Shown here: positions 6,885 to 15,091 of the stretch, in pieces
Position numbering within the stretch: the first letter of the stretch is position 1
Layout: each line of letters begins with the position of its first letter
Origin: a virus
IMG/VR virus record: IMGVR_UViG_3300032289_001881
Coordinates: 1-25,022 of that record
Strand: one strand, 5' to 3'
Length of the DNA: 25,022 nt
Made by a program: the position numbers and the translations under genes
Notes under the pieces: model-generated
What the model was told of the DNA's origin: nothing
The model's database searches: none
The model's input: the letters and a program-made list of their open reading frames with translations, nothing else

Positions 6885-7556
6885 GAAGAGATTGTAATCA
6901 GCAACAGATGTAAAAAAGCCGCTCGGATTTACTTTACCGTTATGCCGGAGAACGAAAACATGTTTCCCCCGGCAGTTATCCAAAGAGCCGAGAAAGAGTC
7001 TTTGAACATTTTTGACAACCGTTCCCTCAACCAAGAACTGGTTGCATCAGGGTTGTTCAATAACGTAAATGGTTCACTGGTCATTACGAAGAAGGGTATT
7101 ACTGTAGCCAAACAGGAGATTGAAAACTCCCAACAGTACCTGAAGCGTAACCAGAGAAACTATGTTGCACCAAAGCCTCAGTTCAACCCTGAATCTCGTG
7201 AGCAACCGATTAACTTCTTGCGGTTGGTCATGTCACTTGATCCGGGAAAGTTGATGTCGTTGTCTATTTACTGTCTTCAAGCTCTTCACAGTAGAGATGA
7301 ACACGATCGTTTGACCAAAGGTATTTGCGATGATACCCGTCTTCGTAGAGTACTGGAGAGTGCTATGAACGGTGGTACGGAAACAATCATCCCCAGAGCC
7401 AAAGACAAAAACGGTAAGTCGCTCACTGAGCGTACCGGTATGCTGTTTGGTCGGGAGTATGATCAAGATACTTTTGGTATTGTAATCTACAACCTTCTCA
7501 AAGACGGCGGTATGATCAGCGAATGCTGCGAGTATACCCCATTGCCAAAAGACTAA
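6882..7556 (+). CDS. Hypothetical protein, 224 aa
   Basis: I do not recognise this protein. Residues about 45-80 (SLNQELVASGLFNNVNGSLVITKKGITVAKQEI) have the look of a winged-helix or DprA-like helix-turn segment, which would fit DNA binding, but this is weak. The C-terminal half is helical with QALHSRDEHDRLTKGICDD and ends with an ordered IVIYNLLKDGG. No catalytic motif or membrane segment is seen. It has the best promoter in the window and its own terminator, so it appears to be expressed as a single-gene unit. Confidence 0.75.
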   Translation: MEEIVISNRCKKAARIYFTVMPENENMFPPAVIQRAEKESLNIFDNRSLNQELVASGLFNNVNGSLVITKKGITVAKQEIENSQQYLKRNQRNYVAPKPQFNPESREQPINFLRLVMSLDPGKLMSLSIYCLQALHSRDEHDRLTKGICDDTRLRRVLESAMNGGTETIIPRAKDKNGKSLTERTGMLFGREYDQDTFGIVIYNLLKDGGMISECCEYTPLPKD

Positions 7557-7561
7557 TCGAT

Positions 7562-7593
7562 TAAGGGGGCTGCCTTACGGTGGCCCCTTTACT
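7562..7593 (+). terminator. Hairpin terminator, 13-bp stem
   Basis: TAAGGGGGCTGCC (7562-7574) pairs with GGTGGCCCCTTTA (7579-7591), including G-U pairs, around a TTAC tetraloop. The T-run is inside the 3' arm. Confidence 0.75.
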
Positions 7594-7608
7594 ATTAAAC
7601 CTACTGCT

Positions 7609-8154
7609 ATGAGGTTCTACAAAAAATGGAAAACTGAATGTGGTCCTGGATACGAATGTCCGGAGGCTACTCCTACTGGTGTAAAAACTGCACCTTTTAG
7701 AATCAATGAGGAGGTGTATGTGGGCATCCAATACACCGATGGTAGTTCTACATGGTACAAACGAAGAAAAGCTTACAGAGAGGATCAGAGTACCATTAAA
7801 GCCAATGTAGAAGACTATGTGGCTAACTTTCACACCGACTCATTAGAGGCTTACAGAGTTGGTGACTATAGGGTTGATGAAAAGATTCGTGAACGGGAAC
7901 ACAAAGCCCGGAACGAGAGACATATACTAAAGATGGAGTTCCTAAAGGGAACCAAGTTAGAGGGAGCTAAGTACCTGTATGACTTTTATCGATCGATAAC
8001 AGCAGCCGGTAACGAGAAACTCTCACCAAAGCGGATGCCCAAGTACCTCTGGAACAGATGGTACGAGTGGAAGTCCAAGAACCCAGAGAAACATCATTAT
8101 CTAATTTCTAAAATCAAAGCTTATGAACAGTCTGGTAAGAGCAGTGATGCGTAG
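7609..8154 (+). CDS. Hypothetical protein, 181 aa
   Basis: Unknown. It is highly charged and basic in the C-terminal half, with a helical run (DEKIREREHKARNERHILKMEF) that could be a coiled coil or nucleic-acid-binding helix. The N-terminal part holds a small beta region (EEVYVGIQYTDGSSTWYKRRKAY). No cysteine cluster or nucleotide-binding motif is visible. ATG start directly after a terminator hairpin, so a promoter should lie close, but none matching the consensus is seen. Its 3' end overlaps the next small gene. Confidence 0.75.
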   Translation: MRFYKKWKTECGPGYECPEATPTGVKTAPFRINEEVYVGIQYTDGSSTWYKRRKAYREDQSTIKANVEDYVANFHTDSLEAYRVGDYRVDEKIREREHKARNERHILKMEFLKGTKLEGAKYLYDFYRSITAAGNEKLSPKRMPKYLWNRWYEWKSKNPEKHHYLISKIKAYEQSGKSSDA

Positions 8155-8314
8155 AGAAGGTATCACAAAAGAAGAGGCCATTGATTCTATCAAGGAAACA
8201 TTTCCGATGATGGATGACGGCCAAGATCCAGAGGAAATTCTGATAGATCAACTCGGTCTGAAACCGTATTATCTTGACGACTATCTCGCTATGTATGATA
8301 GAGAGACAGAGTAA
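8123..8314 (+). CDS. Small hypothetical, 63 aa
   Basis: A small acidic protein with sequence GITKEEAIDSIKETFPMMDDGQDPEEILIDQLGL, likely two or three helices. The 32-nt overlap with the preceding gene is long, but the ATG at 8123 has the phage's A/T-rich leader (AAAATCAAAGCTT). A second ATG at 8147 would shorten the overlap to 8 nt and give 55 aa. I cannot decide between them. Function unknown. Confidence 0.65.
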   Translation: MNSLVRAVMRREGITKEEAIDSIKETFPMMDDGQDPEEILIDQLGLKPYYLDDYLAMYDRETE

Positions 8315-8323
8315 TTATTCACC

Positions 8324-8341
8324 TCAAAATCTATAACTATG
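8324..8341 (+). promoter_or_regulatory. Leader element TCAAAATCTAT-N4-ATG
   Basis: Third exact-spacing copy of the leader: TCAAAATCTAT ends 4 nt before the ATG at 8339. Confidence 0.5.
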
Positions 8342-8917
8342 TCAAAAGACAGATTTGATTTTAATCTTGACGATGTATTCATTGACATCAAACTGGGTCT
8401 AAAAGTAACCAATTTGCGGCCGGATGAAAAACATGACTGGTACACCGGGGACGTAACTCGTGAAGATGGATCCGTTACGCAAAAGAACTATCAGTGGTGG
8501 GAGATTATGCATTTTGCCAATGCCAATGTTTTTGCAAAAGGTAAGCAGTATGTCTATCACGATAACTTCAAAGTGTACACCTGCACCGGTGAATACAGAG
8601 TTCAAGAAGACAAAGACACCGGTATAAAGAAACTCTTAGTCCTTGTTGAAGGCGGCGGATACCTCCTCTTCGATGAGCTGCATACTAATCTTACTCCGGT
8701 GTTTACAGACGAAGATGTCTTTGAGTTTAAGTCCAGTATCCGGGAAATGTACACGGCTCACATGTCAGCGTGTATAAACTTTGTTGCGGCCTTTCATCAA
8801 CTTTTGGATGTTGACAACGTTGAAAAAGATCCAGTCAAGAAAACTATTCACATCCTGGATTACTCCAACAAACTCAAAGATAGTCTTCACAAAACCTATC
8901 AGTACTTCGATAAGTGA
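8339..8917 (+). CDS. Hypothetical protein preceding polymerase, 192 aa
   Basis: Not recognised. It has an acidic N-terminus (FDFNLDDVFIDIKLGLKV), an aromatic middle (NYQWWEIMHFANANVFAKGKQYVY) and a helical C-terminus. Its stop codon overlaps the GTG start of the polymerase gene by 4 nt (GTGA), so the two are translationally coupled. A polymerase-associated role is possible but is inferred only from this position. Confidence 0.75.
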   Translation: MSKDRFDFNLDDVFIDIKLGLKVTNLRPDEKHDWYTGDVTREDGSVTQKNYQWWEIMHFANANVFAKGKQYVYHDNFKVYTCTGEYRVQEDKDTGIKKLLVLVEGGGYLLFDELHTNLTPVFTDEDVFEFKSSIREMYTAHMSACINFVAAFHQLLDVDNVEKDPVKKTIHILDYSNKLKDSLHKTYQYFDK

Positions 8918-10800
8918 AAGCTCTTGTTTACGACATTGAAACCTTAGCCAATGCGTTTGTCTGTTGTCTCTACAATATAGACCAAGACAAACGTAAGCAC
9001 TTTGTCGTACACGAGAAACAGGATTGTACTGAGTTCGTCCAATGGCTCAACAAGTATGCCTCCGGGTATCACTTCGTAGGATTCAACAACTTAGCTTTTG
9101 ATGCTCAGGTGATAGCGGCTATTGTCAAGAACCCCAAAATGAATGCCTATGACATCTACGCAAAAGCACAGTCGTTGATTGAGTCAAAGGATGAACTTGG
9201 TGACAAGACTAAGAGCAACACCGTCCCAGAGTGGAAGCTGCCGTTCAAACAGATCGACATCTACAAAATCAAACACTATGACTCGGATGCTAAACGTACA
9301 TCCCTCAAGTGGCTTGAGTTCTCGTTCAAACAACAGAACGTCATGGAGATGCCGATCCACCACACTGAACACGTAACCGTTGAACAACTGAATACGATCA
9401 TCGAGTATTGTTGGAACGATGTAGAAACAACCTACAAGGCTTATGAGTACTTCAAGGACGACATAGACTGCCGGATGCAACTGTCCCAGGAGTTCGGTAT
9501 AGACCTGACCAATGCATCGGAGCCACGGACGGTAAAACGGGTGTATGTATCGGAGTTATCAAAAGCCCTGAACATTTCCAAGGAAGAGATGGAAGAACGC
9601 TGCGAGGAGTATAAACGGAACATAAAGCCGTTCAAACCGACAATTTTGCCTCTAAACTACCAAGATCCGGTCTTTGAGGGGGTGAAGAAGCGGTTTTCAG
9701 ATACGGTGATTGATCCAGACAACATCAAAGGTTCTATCAACTTCTCCTACAAATGGAAGAATGTCAAGATGCATCACGGACTCGGAGGTCTTCACGCTTG
9801 TACCAAACAAGGTGTCTATACCAACGATAGGTTGACCATCTTAGACATCGACTTTACGTCCTACTATCCGTTCCTCAAGATTCGCAACGGTATCTATCCC
9901 CCGTACTATGGGCCGGAGTACTTAGAGATTTACGAAGGTTTCTTTCACAAGCGACAGAACTACCCCAAAGGTCATCCGTTGAACAACGGATTCAAGTTAA
10001 TGCTCAACGGATCATTTGGTCTGTTGATAGAGAAAAACTCCCCTATCAATTATCCACCGGGCGCAATGTTTGTGACCGTCAACGGACAACTGATACTCTT
10101 GTACATGTTGGAACAGATAGATAGGGTTGTAAGCGAACTGATAGTTCTCCAGTGCAATACCGATGGCGCAACCATTATGTTCCCCCACAATGAAATGGAG
10201 GCCGTTATGGAGCAACTGAGAGCCATTGAGGAGCTAACCCGTATTGGTATTGAAACAGTCGAGTACTCAAAGATGATTATCCGGGATGTGAACAACTACA
10301 TTGCAGTAACCACCAAAGGGAAGGCCAAACACAAAGGTGCGTTCGAAATCAAGAAGGAGATGCACAAGAACAACTCTTTTGCTATTATCCCAAAGGCCTT
10401 GGACGCATACTTTGTGGAAGGTGTAAAGGATTTTCGTGGATTCATTCGTGAGCACACGGACATCTTTGACTTCTTGGGTGCGGTAAAGAGGCGGAGTAAC
10501 TTCAACCTCGATTTTTATTCTATTGGGGATGACGGTGAACTATCTACGGAGGAACAGCAAAGGATCACTCGATACTTTGTGTCCAACAAGGGCGGTACAC
10601 TTGTCAAAGACTTCTCGGCAAAAGGCCAACGTCAAGGTAAAGTAAGACTGGAATCAGGTTGGACTATTACGGTAGCCAACAATCTAACGTCTTTTAACGC
10701 AACGGACTACGATATTGATTACACGTACTACTTTAAGGAGACGGAAAAGATTATTGAGAGCATCGAAGGCTCTTCTAACCAAATGTTGCTGTTCCAATGA
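8914..10800 (+). CDS. Family B DNA polymerase with 3'-5' exonuclease and C-terminal clamp-binding peptide
   Basis: This is the replicative DNA polymerase. The exonuclease domain shows Exo I YDIET (D7, E9), Exo II GFNNLAFD (D63) and Exo III YCWNDVETT (D169). The polymerase domain shows motif A DIDFTSYYP (311-319, catalytic D313), motif B KLMLNGSFG (361-369) and motif C CNTDGA (414-419, D417). GLGGLHA (289-295) stands where the YxGG linker motif is expected. The chain is 628 aa, short for the family. It ends NQMLLFQ; QMLLF (623-627) matches the bacterial clamp-binding consensus QLxLF. GTG start chosen because Exo I is only 6 residues in and the start overlaps the previous stop. Motif C has N415 where most family members have Asp. 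Confidence 0.93.
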   Translation: MKALVYDIETLANAFVCCLYNIDQDKRKHFVVHEKQDCTEFVQWLNKYASGYHFVGFNNLAFDAQVIAAIVKNPKMNAYDIYAKAQSLIESKDELGDKTKSNTVPEWKLPFKQIDIYKIKHYDSDAKRTSLKWLEFSFKQQNVMEMPIHHTEHVTVEQLNTIIEYCWNDVETTYKAYEYFKDDIDCRMQLSQEFGIDLTNASEPRTVKRVYVSELSKALNISKEEMEERCEEYKRNIKPFKPTILPLNYQDPVFEGVKKRFSDTVIDPDNIKGSINFSYKWKNVKMHHGLGGLHACTKQGVYTNDRLTILDIDFTSYYPFLKIRNGIYPPYYGPEYLEIYEGFFHKRQNYPKGHPLNNGFKLMLNGSFGLLIEKNSPINYPPGAMFVTVNGQLILLYMLEQIDRVVSELIVLQCNTDGATIMFPHNEMEAVMEQLRAIEELTRIGIETVEYSKMIIRDVNNYIAVTTKGKAKHKGAFEIKKEMHKNNSFAIIPKALDAYFVEGVKDFRGFIREHTDIFDFLGAVKRRSNFNLDFYSIGDDGELSTEEQQRITRYFVSNKGGTLVKDFSAKGQRQGKVRLESGWTITVANNLTSFNATDYDIDYTYYFKETEKIIESIEGSSNQMLLFQ

Positions 10801-10804
10801 AAAA

Positions 10805-11350
10805 ATGATGAATTTTTACAGAAACACTTGCTTTATTTTGGCAGTCTTAGTACTTTTGTCGCCCATCAAAAGTGACGGTAAGAGGTACCACAATTACTTC
10901 TGTTCAGTAAACAAAGTAAAAGGTCTGAAGAGAAGTGTCCGGTCAAATAATTATCCGGTAAAGATGTCAAAGAAAGACTGGGATGTACTGGTTCGTTGTG
11001 TAAGCAGCGAGTCCGGGTACTACTACCCAGACGCTTACAGGGTAGCACAGGTTATATTAAACCGTTGTGTAAAACAGCACAAGTCCGTAACTGAAATCGT
11101 CTATCAGAAGAAACAGTTCAGCGGAATTGGCAGTCGGCTATGGAATAGTACCGACAAAAAGCACATGAGTAAGATTCGCCGTATTTGTAGAAAGGTACTT
11201 ACGGGGAGAATACCCTGTGAACTGAAACTGGAGAGAAACATACTCTACTTTATGAACCCAAAGACCGCTAAAGGTACTTGGGCCGCAAAGATGAGGAAGG
11301 TCAAACCGGTAGCAGTATCTAAGAATAATCATCATTACTATTCAGAGTAA
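10805..11350 (+). CDS. Secreted cell-wall hydrolase, SleB-like
   Basis: Residues 1-25 form a signal peptide: a short basic start, the hydrophobic run CFILAVLVLLS, then SDGK. The mature part from about residue 58 matches the SleB-type hydrolase fold: LVRCVSSESGYYYPDAYRVAQVILNRC and VTEIVYQKKQFSGIGSRLW. E69 is the likely catalytic acid. The family cleaves peptidoglycan glycan strands. Here it is probably a Sec-exported lysin or a wall-remodelling enzyme. The longer ORF start at 10715 overlaps the polymerase and is not used; the ATG at 10805 is 4 nt past the polymerase stop, and a second ATG follows it. Its place among replication genes is odd. Confidence 0.85.
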   Translation: MMNFYRNTCFILAVLVLLSPIKSDGKRYHNYFCSVNKVKGLKRSVRSNNYPVKMSKKDWDVLVRCVSSESGYYYPDAYRVAQVILNRCVKQHKSVTEIVYQKKQFSGIGSRLWNSTDKKHMSKIRRICRKVLTGRIPCELKLERNILYFMNPKTAKGTWAAKMRKVKPVAVSKNNHHYYSE

Positions 11351-11397
11351 CGGAGTATTTCCAAAAAAGTATTTTATCACTTTAAAGTATTATCATT

Positions 11398-11916
11398 ATG
11401 CAAACTTTTGTAGCTTCCATCAAACTGCAACGCAGCAAAAGAAATTACCTGGTTGCCGTTACGGTTGACGAAACTTTTGTCAACATGTACAACAGTACCA
11501 ACAAGAACTTCGCTAATCGCGAATATTTGTTGTCGATGGAACTGGTTTCCCAAAGCGTATCGCTGCTGAAAGTCTTTCCTTCCAACAAGTTCGTGGCTAA
11601 GGTATTTGAGTCGCTTACCGAAGATCGTCGGGTTGTAGAACTGGATTCCATGTTTGCACCGGCGCTTATCGAGAGTGCCAAGATGGAAACCTTCTCTCCC
11701 CGCGCTTCAATTATGTTCTTCAACAACGGAACGTTCAAAGTCCGTTTCGAGAACATCTTTGAGAGCGGCAAACACTTTATCTGGGAGTCTAACATCATGT
11801 CGTTCAACAATGGTGTGATTTCCGTGGAAGCTATTACTACTTCGGAAGTCAATGAAGCAACCATTGATGTCCAAGATCTGGAAACGGAACAAGAGGTTCC
11901 GGCTCAAGATTTTTAA
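11398..11916 (+). CDS. Hypothetical with acidic C-terminal tip, possibly DNA-binding, 172 aa
   Basis: No known family recognised. The body (residues 1-145) looks beta-rich, with strands such as FVASIKLQRSKRNYLVAVTV and ASIMFFNNGTFKVRFENIF. The tail is acidic and ends QEVPAQDF. Tails of this kind end SSB proteins, and two other proteins in the window share the pattern. I infer a possible single-strand-binding or replication-accessory role. A/T-rich leader, ATG start, and a strong terminator after the stop. Confidence 0.65.
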   Translation: MQTFVASIKLQRSKRNYLVAVTVDETFVNMYNSTNKNFANREYLLSMELVSQSVSLLKVFPSNKFVAKVFESLTEDRRVVELDSMFAPALIESAKMETFSPRASIMFFNNGTFKVRFENIFESGKHFIWESNIMSFNNGVISVEAITTSEVNEATIDVQDLETEQEVPAQDF

Positions 11917-11933
11917 AGCGGAAGTGATAAACG

Positions 11934-11965
11934 GTGGGTGTGGTTATGCTGCACCCACTTTTTTT
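11934..11965 (+). terminator. Rho-independent terminator with 7-T run
   Basis: GTGGGTG (11934-11940) pairs with CACCCAC (11952-11958), followed by seven Ts. An in-frame GTG at its first base opens a longer ORF, which is why the next gene is placed at the later ATG. Confidence 0.9.
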
Positions 11966-11984
11966 GTCCCCTAAACCAACAGTA

Positions 11985-12437
11985 ATGTTCTACGTTGTCA
12001 AAGCTGAAAACGGTGTTCTCTCCTATGTAAACGAGAAGCACTCAACCTGTTCTTTCTACAAAGACGCGCTGTCTTTCAAAAGCCGGGAAGAGGCTCTCTT
12101 GTACTTTGAGAATTACCTGTCGGATCTATATCCGAATTGCGCCGTTATTTCGGACGAAGAGTTTTCACCTATCAAAATCTTAATTCATAAATCCATGAGT
12201 ACAATACACACTGCTGCTCTTCTTGGTCTTGCTGACCAACGAAAAGAACTTATTGAAAAAATGTTGGGTCTTTCCGAAACTCAACGTAAAAGCTGGGATT
12301 TCCTCAAAGAACAAGTTGAAGTCACCAACGACATGATGTATATCTGCATAGGCGTAAATGATGGTCAAGATGATGATGATGATGATGAAAAGGATTCTTC
12401 TCCCATTCTTCCCATCGACATCAACAGTGCCCTCTGA
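11985..12437 (+). CDS. Hypothetical, probable in-frame fusion of two small genes, 150 aa
   Basis: The ATG at 11985 is used because the ORF's upstream part lies in the terminator. Residues 1-60 (MFYVVKAENG ... ISDEEF) look like a complete small protein. Codon TCA at 12165-12167 follows, then CACCTATCAAAATCT, which is the phage's usual gene leader, then an in-frame ATG at 12195. The second half (MSTIHTAALLGLADQRKEL ... DINSAL) also looks complete, with helices, a run of six Asp and an acidic tail. One base change (TCA from TGA or TAA) would explain the joining. Neither half is recognised. The stop overlaps the helicase start by 1 nt. Confidence 0.65.
   Translation: MFYVVKAENGVLSYVNEKHSTCSFYKDALSFKSREEALLYFENYLSDLYPNCAVISDEEFSPIKILIHKSMSTIHTAALLGLADQRKELIEKMLGLSETQRKSWDFLKEQVEVTNDMMYICIGVNDGQDDDDDDEKDSSPILPIDINSAL
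12172..12197 (+). promoter_or_regulatory. Internal gene leader with ATG at 12195
   Basis: TCAAAATCTTAA, an A/T-rich stretch and ATG lie inside the open reading frame of 11985-12437. The block resembles the leader at 8324-8341, including the preceding TTCACCT. It implies independent translation of an 80-aa product from 12195. Confidence 0.5.
12369..12386 (+). repeat. Six-copy GAT trinucleotide repeat
   Basis: Six perfect GAT units encode an Asp run in the C-terminal part of the preceding gene. Such repeats can change length by slippage in steps of one residue. Confidence 0.9.
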
Positions 12438-13582
12438 TGCTGCGACATGAATTTCTGGAACAGCTGCAAAACAACATTGTCGATAAACTGGGTACATCTG
12501 GGACTGCGGAAGTAGCAACAGGTGTAGGTAAGACCTTCATTGCTTTTAAGTGGCTGTACAAGTATGTACCCAAAGGCTCTAAGGTATCCTTCTTTGCAGA
12601 AACTATAATGCGAGAGGAAACCATGAAGGATGAAGCGTTCAAGTTCAAGTGGATCTACAAAAAGGATCCGCTGTTGGACTACTACATCAGCTTTCATTGT
12701 TACCAAGGAGTACCGGAAACAGATTCGGTAGCCCATATCTACGATGAGGTACACGACATGTTGACACCGGTATTTGCAGATTGCTACTTCCAGAACAAAC
12801 CGGAGTACCGCATAGGTCTATCGGCGTATGTACCGGATACGTTTGTGGATAAAACCGATCCGTATTCCCTTACCAAGCGTCAATTGTTGGCACAGATAGC
12901 TCCTATCAAAGTTATCTATTCCCTTGAACAGGGAGTCCGTGACGGCGTTCTATCCCCCTATGAAATGAAGGTTATCGAGTATGAACTCGACAATACCTCT
13001 AAGCACATGATTGGTGGTACTAAGAACAAACCTACAGCTATGACGGAGCGGCAGTACCACGACTACTTCGAGAACCGTCGTAGAGCTGACTGGGCACAGA
13101 CTACTTACCGGATGTATTGCGGTCGTAACATCAAGACGCTTCTACAATCCAACCGTTCGGTGATACCCAAAGTCAAAGAGTTACTGCCCACAACCGGTAG
13201 AACTATTGTCTTTGGTGTTGATCTAAATGTTTTGGAAGCTATTGTACCGGGTGCAGTGGTGTGTTCCAAACGTAGTAAACTGGACAACGCTCGGATTGTA
13301 GAGCGTTTCAACAAGGGTGAGATTAATGTAGTCGGTTCTTACCTGATGCTAAAGCAAGGGATTACCCTTGAAGGAGTGGAAACCTGTATCATGGTTTCCT
13401 ATCACAGTACTAAAAAGGATTTCATCCAACGTGTAGGTAGGGTCGTTCGTTGGGCAGAGGACAAAAAGGCTAAGGTATTTATCTACTTGGTCAAAGACAG
13501 TCCGATGCACATGAAGTGGCTTACTTCTATGACGGAGAAAGACTTGGAAGAGACGGAAGTTAACTCAAACGATGATGTATGA
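12437..13582 (+). CDS. SF2 DNA/RNA helicase (DEVH type)
   Basis: An ATP-dependent helicase or translocase. Walker A is ATGVGKT (27-33), the DExH box is DEVH (103-106), motif III is near GLSA (127-130), motif V is LKQGITLEGV (305-314) and motif VI is QRVGRVVR (331-338), whose last arginines contact ATP. At 381 aa it is minimal: two RecA-like domains and a small acidic C-terminus. Such phage SF2 helicases are often thought to act in replication initiation or recombination. Start ATG overlaps the previous stop by 1 nt, and its own stop overlaps the next start (ATGA). Confidence 0.92.
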   Translation: MLRHEFLEQLQNNIVDKLGTSGTAEVATGVGKTFIAFKWLYKYVPKGSKVSFFAETIMREETMKDEAFKFKWIYKKDPLLDYYISFHCYQGVPETDSVAHIYDEVHDMLTPVFADCYFQNKPEYRIGLSAYVPDTFVDKTDPYSLTKRQLLAQIAPIKVIYSLEQGVRDGVLSPYEMKVIEYELDNTSKHMIGGTKNKPTAMTERQYHDYFENRRRADWAQTTYRMYCGRNIKTLLQSNRSVIPKVKELLPTTGRTIVFGVDLNVLEAIVPGAVVCSKRSKLDNARIVERFNKGEINVVGSYLMLKQGITLEGVETCIMVSYHSTKKDFIQRVGRVVRWAEDKKAKVFIYLVKDSPMHMKWLTSMTEKDLEETEVNSNDDV

Positions 13583-14115
13583 AAATCAATCGTGAATGGT
13601 TCGAGGGAGTATCTGAAACCCATGACCCGTGGCAACTAATAGCTTTGTTTATTGCTTACAAGAACCCGGAGTTGCGTACTCTGGATGACGGTGAGATACA
13701 GCTATTGATAGATACGGGATTGTTGGTCGCAGACTATCTAACGGGAACCTATGAGTGTGTAGATACACTATTCGAACAGGAGTTTGAGGATGAATCCTTC
13801 AAGTCGTTTGTCGATGACTATCGCAACTTGTTTTCCAAGAACAGTGTCCCTCTATGGGTTTATCGTCCTGGTATCATGGGCGATAAAAAGATGGTCGAGA
13901 AGAAACTCAAGGTGTTCCTCAAAACCGAGAAGTGTACCAAGGAACAGGTGTTGAAAGCTGTCAAGTACTACGTTTCCAATATTGCTGAAGGCCACATCAA
14001 GTACGTCCATGATGCCGATAACTTTATCAGCAAAAGTGGTAGGAGTGCGTTGAGAGCTATCATCGAGGAAATGGGAACCGACTACAAACCGTACCAGAAT
14101 GACACCATCCTTTGA
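13579..14115 (+). CDS. Hypothetical protein before DnaB-like helicase, 178 aa
   Basis: No family recognised. It is helical and charged, with EIQLLIDTGLLVADYL in the first half and EQVLKAVKYYVSNIAEGHIKYVHDADNFI in the second, followed by RSALRAIIEEM. It overlaps the SF2 helicase by ATGA and the DnaB-like helicase by 17 nt. Position immediately before a DnaB-type helicase is where some phages encode a helicase loader, so that is one option, but nothing in the sequence confirms it. Confidence 0.75.
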   Translation: MKINREWFEGVSETHDPWQLIALFIAYKNPELRTLDDGEIQLLIDTGLLVADYLTGTYECVDTLFEQEFEDESFKSFVDDYRNLFSKNSVPLWVYRPGIMGDKKMVEKKLKVFLKTEKCTKEQVLKAVKYYVSNIAEGHIKYVHDADNFISKSGRSALRAIIEEMGTDYKPYQNDTIL

Positions 14116-15091
14116 TGCACCGGTGCATATATCCATCAAGGATGTATTCCCCAAGCTGCACGGGGTTATCCCAGGTTGGATTCGTGGTAACTACTACTGC
14201 GTTACTGCATCTACCGGTGTCGGTAAGACCAAGTTCACCAAGTATGCGTTCGTGGAGCATTCCTATAAGCACTGTAAGAAGAACAACATCCCGCTGAAGG
14301 TCGTCTATTTTGCACTCGAAGAATCCAAGATCAAGTTTTGGAATACCATCCGCCTCGACATACTTAAACAGAAGTACAATATCGAACTGACCTACTATCA
14401 GTTTATGGGCTTCCACAAGGGTATGACCGAGGAGATAAATGAGATTATCAAACGGGAGATTGATCCGATCATCGAGGATATGCAGAAGTACGTAGAGGTT
14501 ATCGACTATGTTTCCAACCCAACCGGTATTTACCGTACCACCAGAAGCATATTGCTAAAGCTGGGTACTGTTTCATCCGGGGAAGAAACGAAAGATGAGT
14601 TTGGCAACAAGGAGGTTTCCTACACGTACACCTACAATCATCCCGATCAACAAGTACTGGTAATTGTTGACCACGTTTCTCTGATTTCTGGTGAGAAGGA
14701 TGCCGGCGGCAAGTACATTGAAAAGAGGGATGCAATGACAAAGTGGTCAGAGTATGTAGTTAGACACCTAATGTCCAAGTTCAACTGTATGGTTGTCAAT
14801 GTACACCAACAGGAAATGGCGGCGGAGAACAACGAAGCCTTCAAACTGGGTAGGATGGAACCGTCTTCCGAAAAGCTCGGTGACAACAAGACTATTGGTC
14901 GTGACTACACGGTTATCATTGGTCTGTTCAACCCCATCAAACACGGTTTGTACGACTACAAGAACTTGGATCTGCGGCCTTACGGAAAGCTGCATCGTTC
15001 GTTTCATCTAATCAAACACCGTGACGGTGAAGCGGATATAGTGGCACACATGAAGTTTGGCGGTTCATCATCTAAATTTGAGGAAATATGA
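14099..15091 (+). CDS. DnaB-like replicative helicase (SF4), RecA-core only
   Basis: The hexameric helicase that unwinds DNA ahead of the fork. Walker A is ASTGVGKT (37-44), ALEES (72-76) carries the catalytic Glu, Walker B is VLVIVDHVSLI (186-196), the H3 motif is VVNVHQQ (232-238), and PSSEKLGDNKTIGRDY (255-270) lies where DnaB has its DNA-binding loop and final motif. At 330 aa it lacks the N-terminal primase-interacting domain of bacterial DnaB. The primase gene lies 2 kb downstream. ATG start with a 17-nt overlap with the preceding gene; stop overlaps the next start. Confidence 0.9.
   Translation: MTPSFDAPVHISIKDVFPKLHGVIPGWIRGNYYCVTASTGVGKTKFTKYAFVEHSYKHCKKNNIPLKVVYFALEESKIKFWNTIRLDILKQKYNIELTYYQFMGFHKGMTEEINEIIKREIDPIIEDMQKYVEVIDYVSNPTGIYRTTRSILLKLGTVSSGEETKDEFGNKEVSYTYTYNHPDQQVLVIVDHVSLISGEKDAGGKYIEKRDAMTKWSEYVVRHLMSKFNCMVVNVHQQEMAAENNEAFKLGRMEPSSEKLGDNKTIGRDYTVIIGLFNPIKHGLYDYKNLDLRPYGKLHRSFHLIKHRDGEADIVAHMKFGGSSSKFEEI

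Noticed and set aside
10715-10804. Extension of the SleB-like protein
   Set aside because: It overlaps the polymerase and would bury the signal peptide behind an Arg-rich stretch.
11934-11984. GTG-started extension of the 150-aa gene
   Set aside because: It starts on the first base of a strong terminator stem and runs through the T-run.
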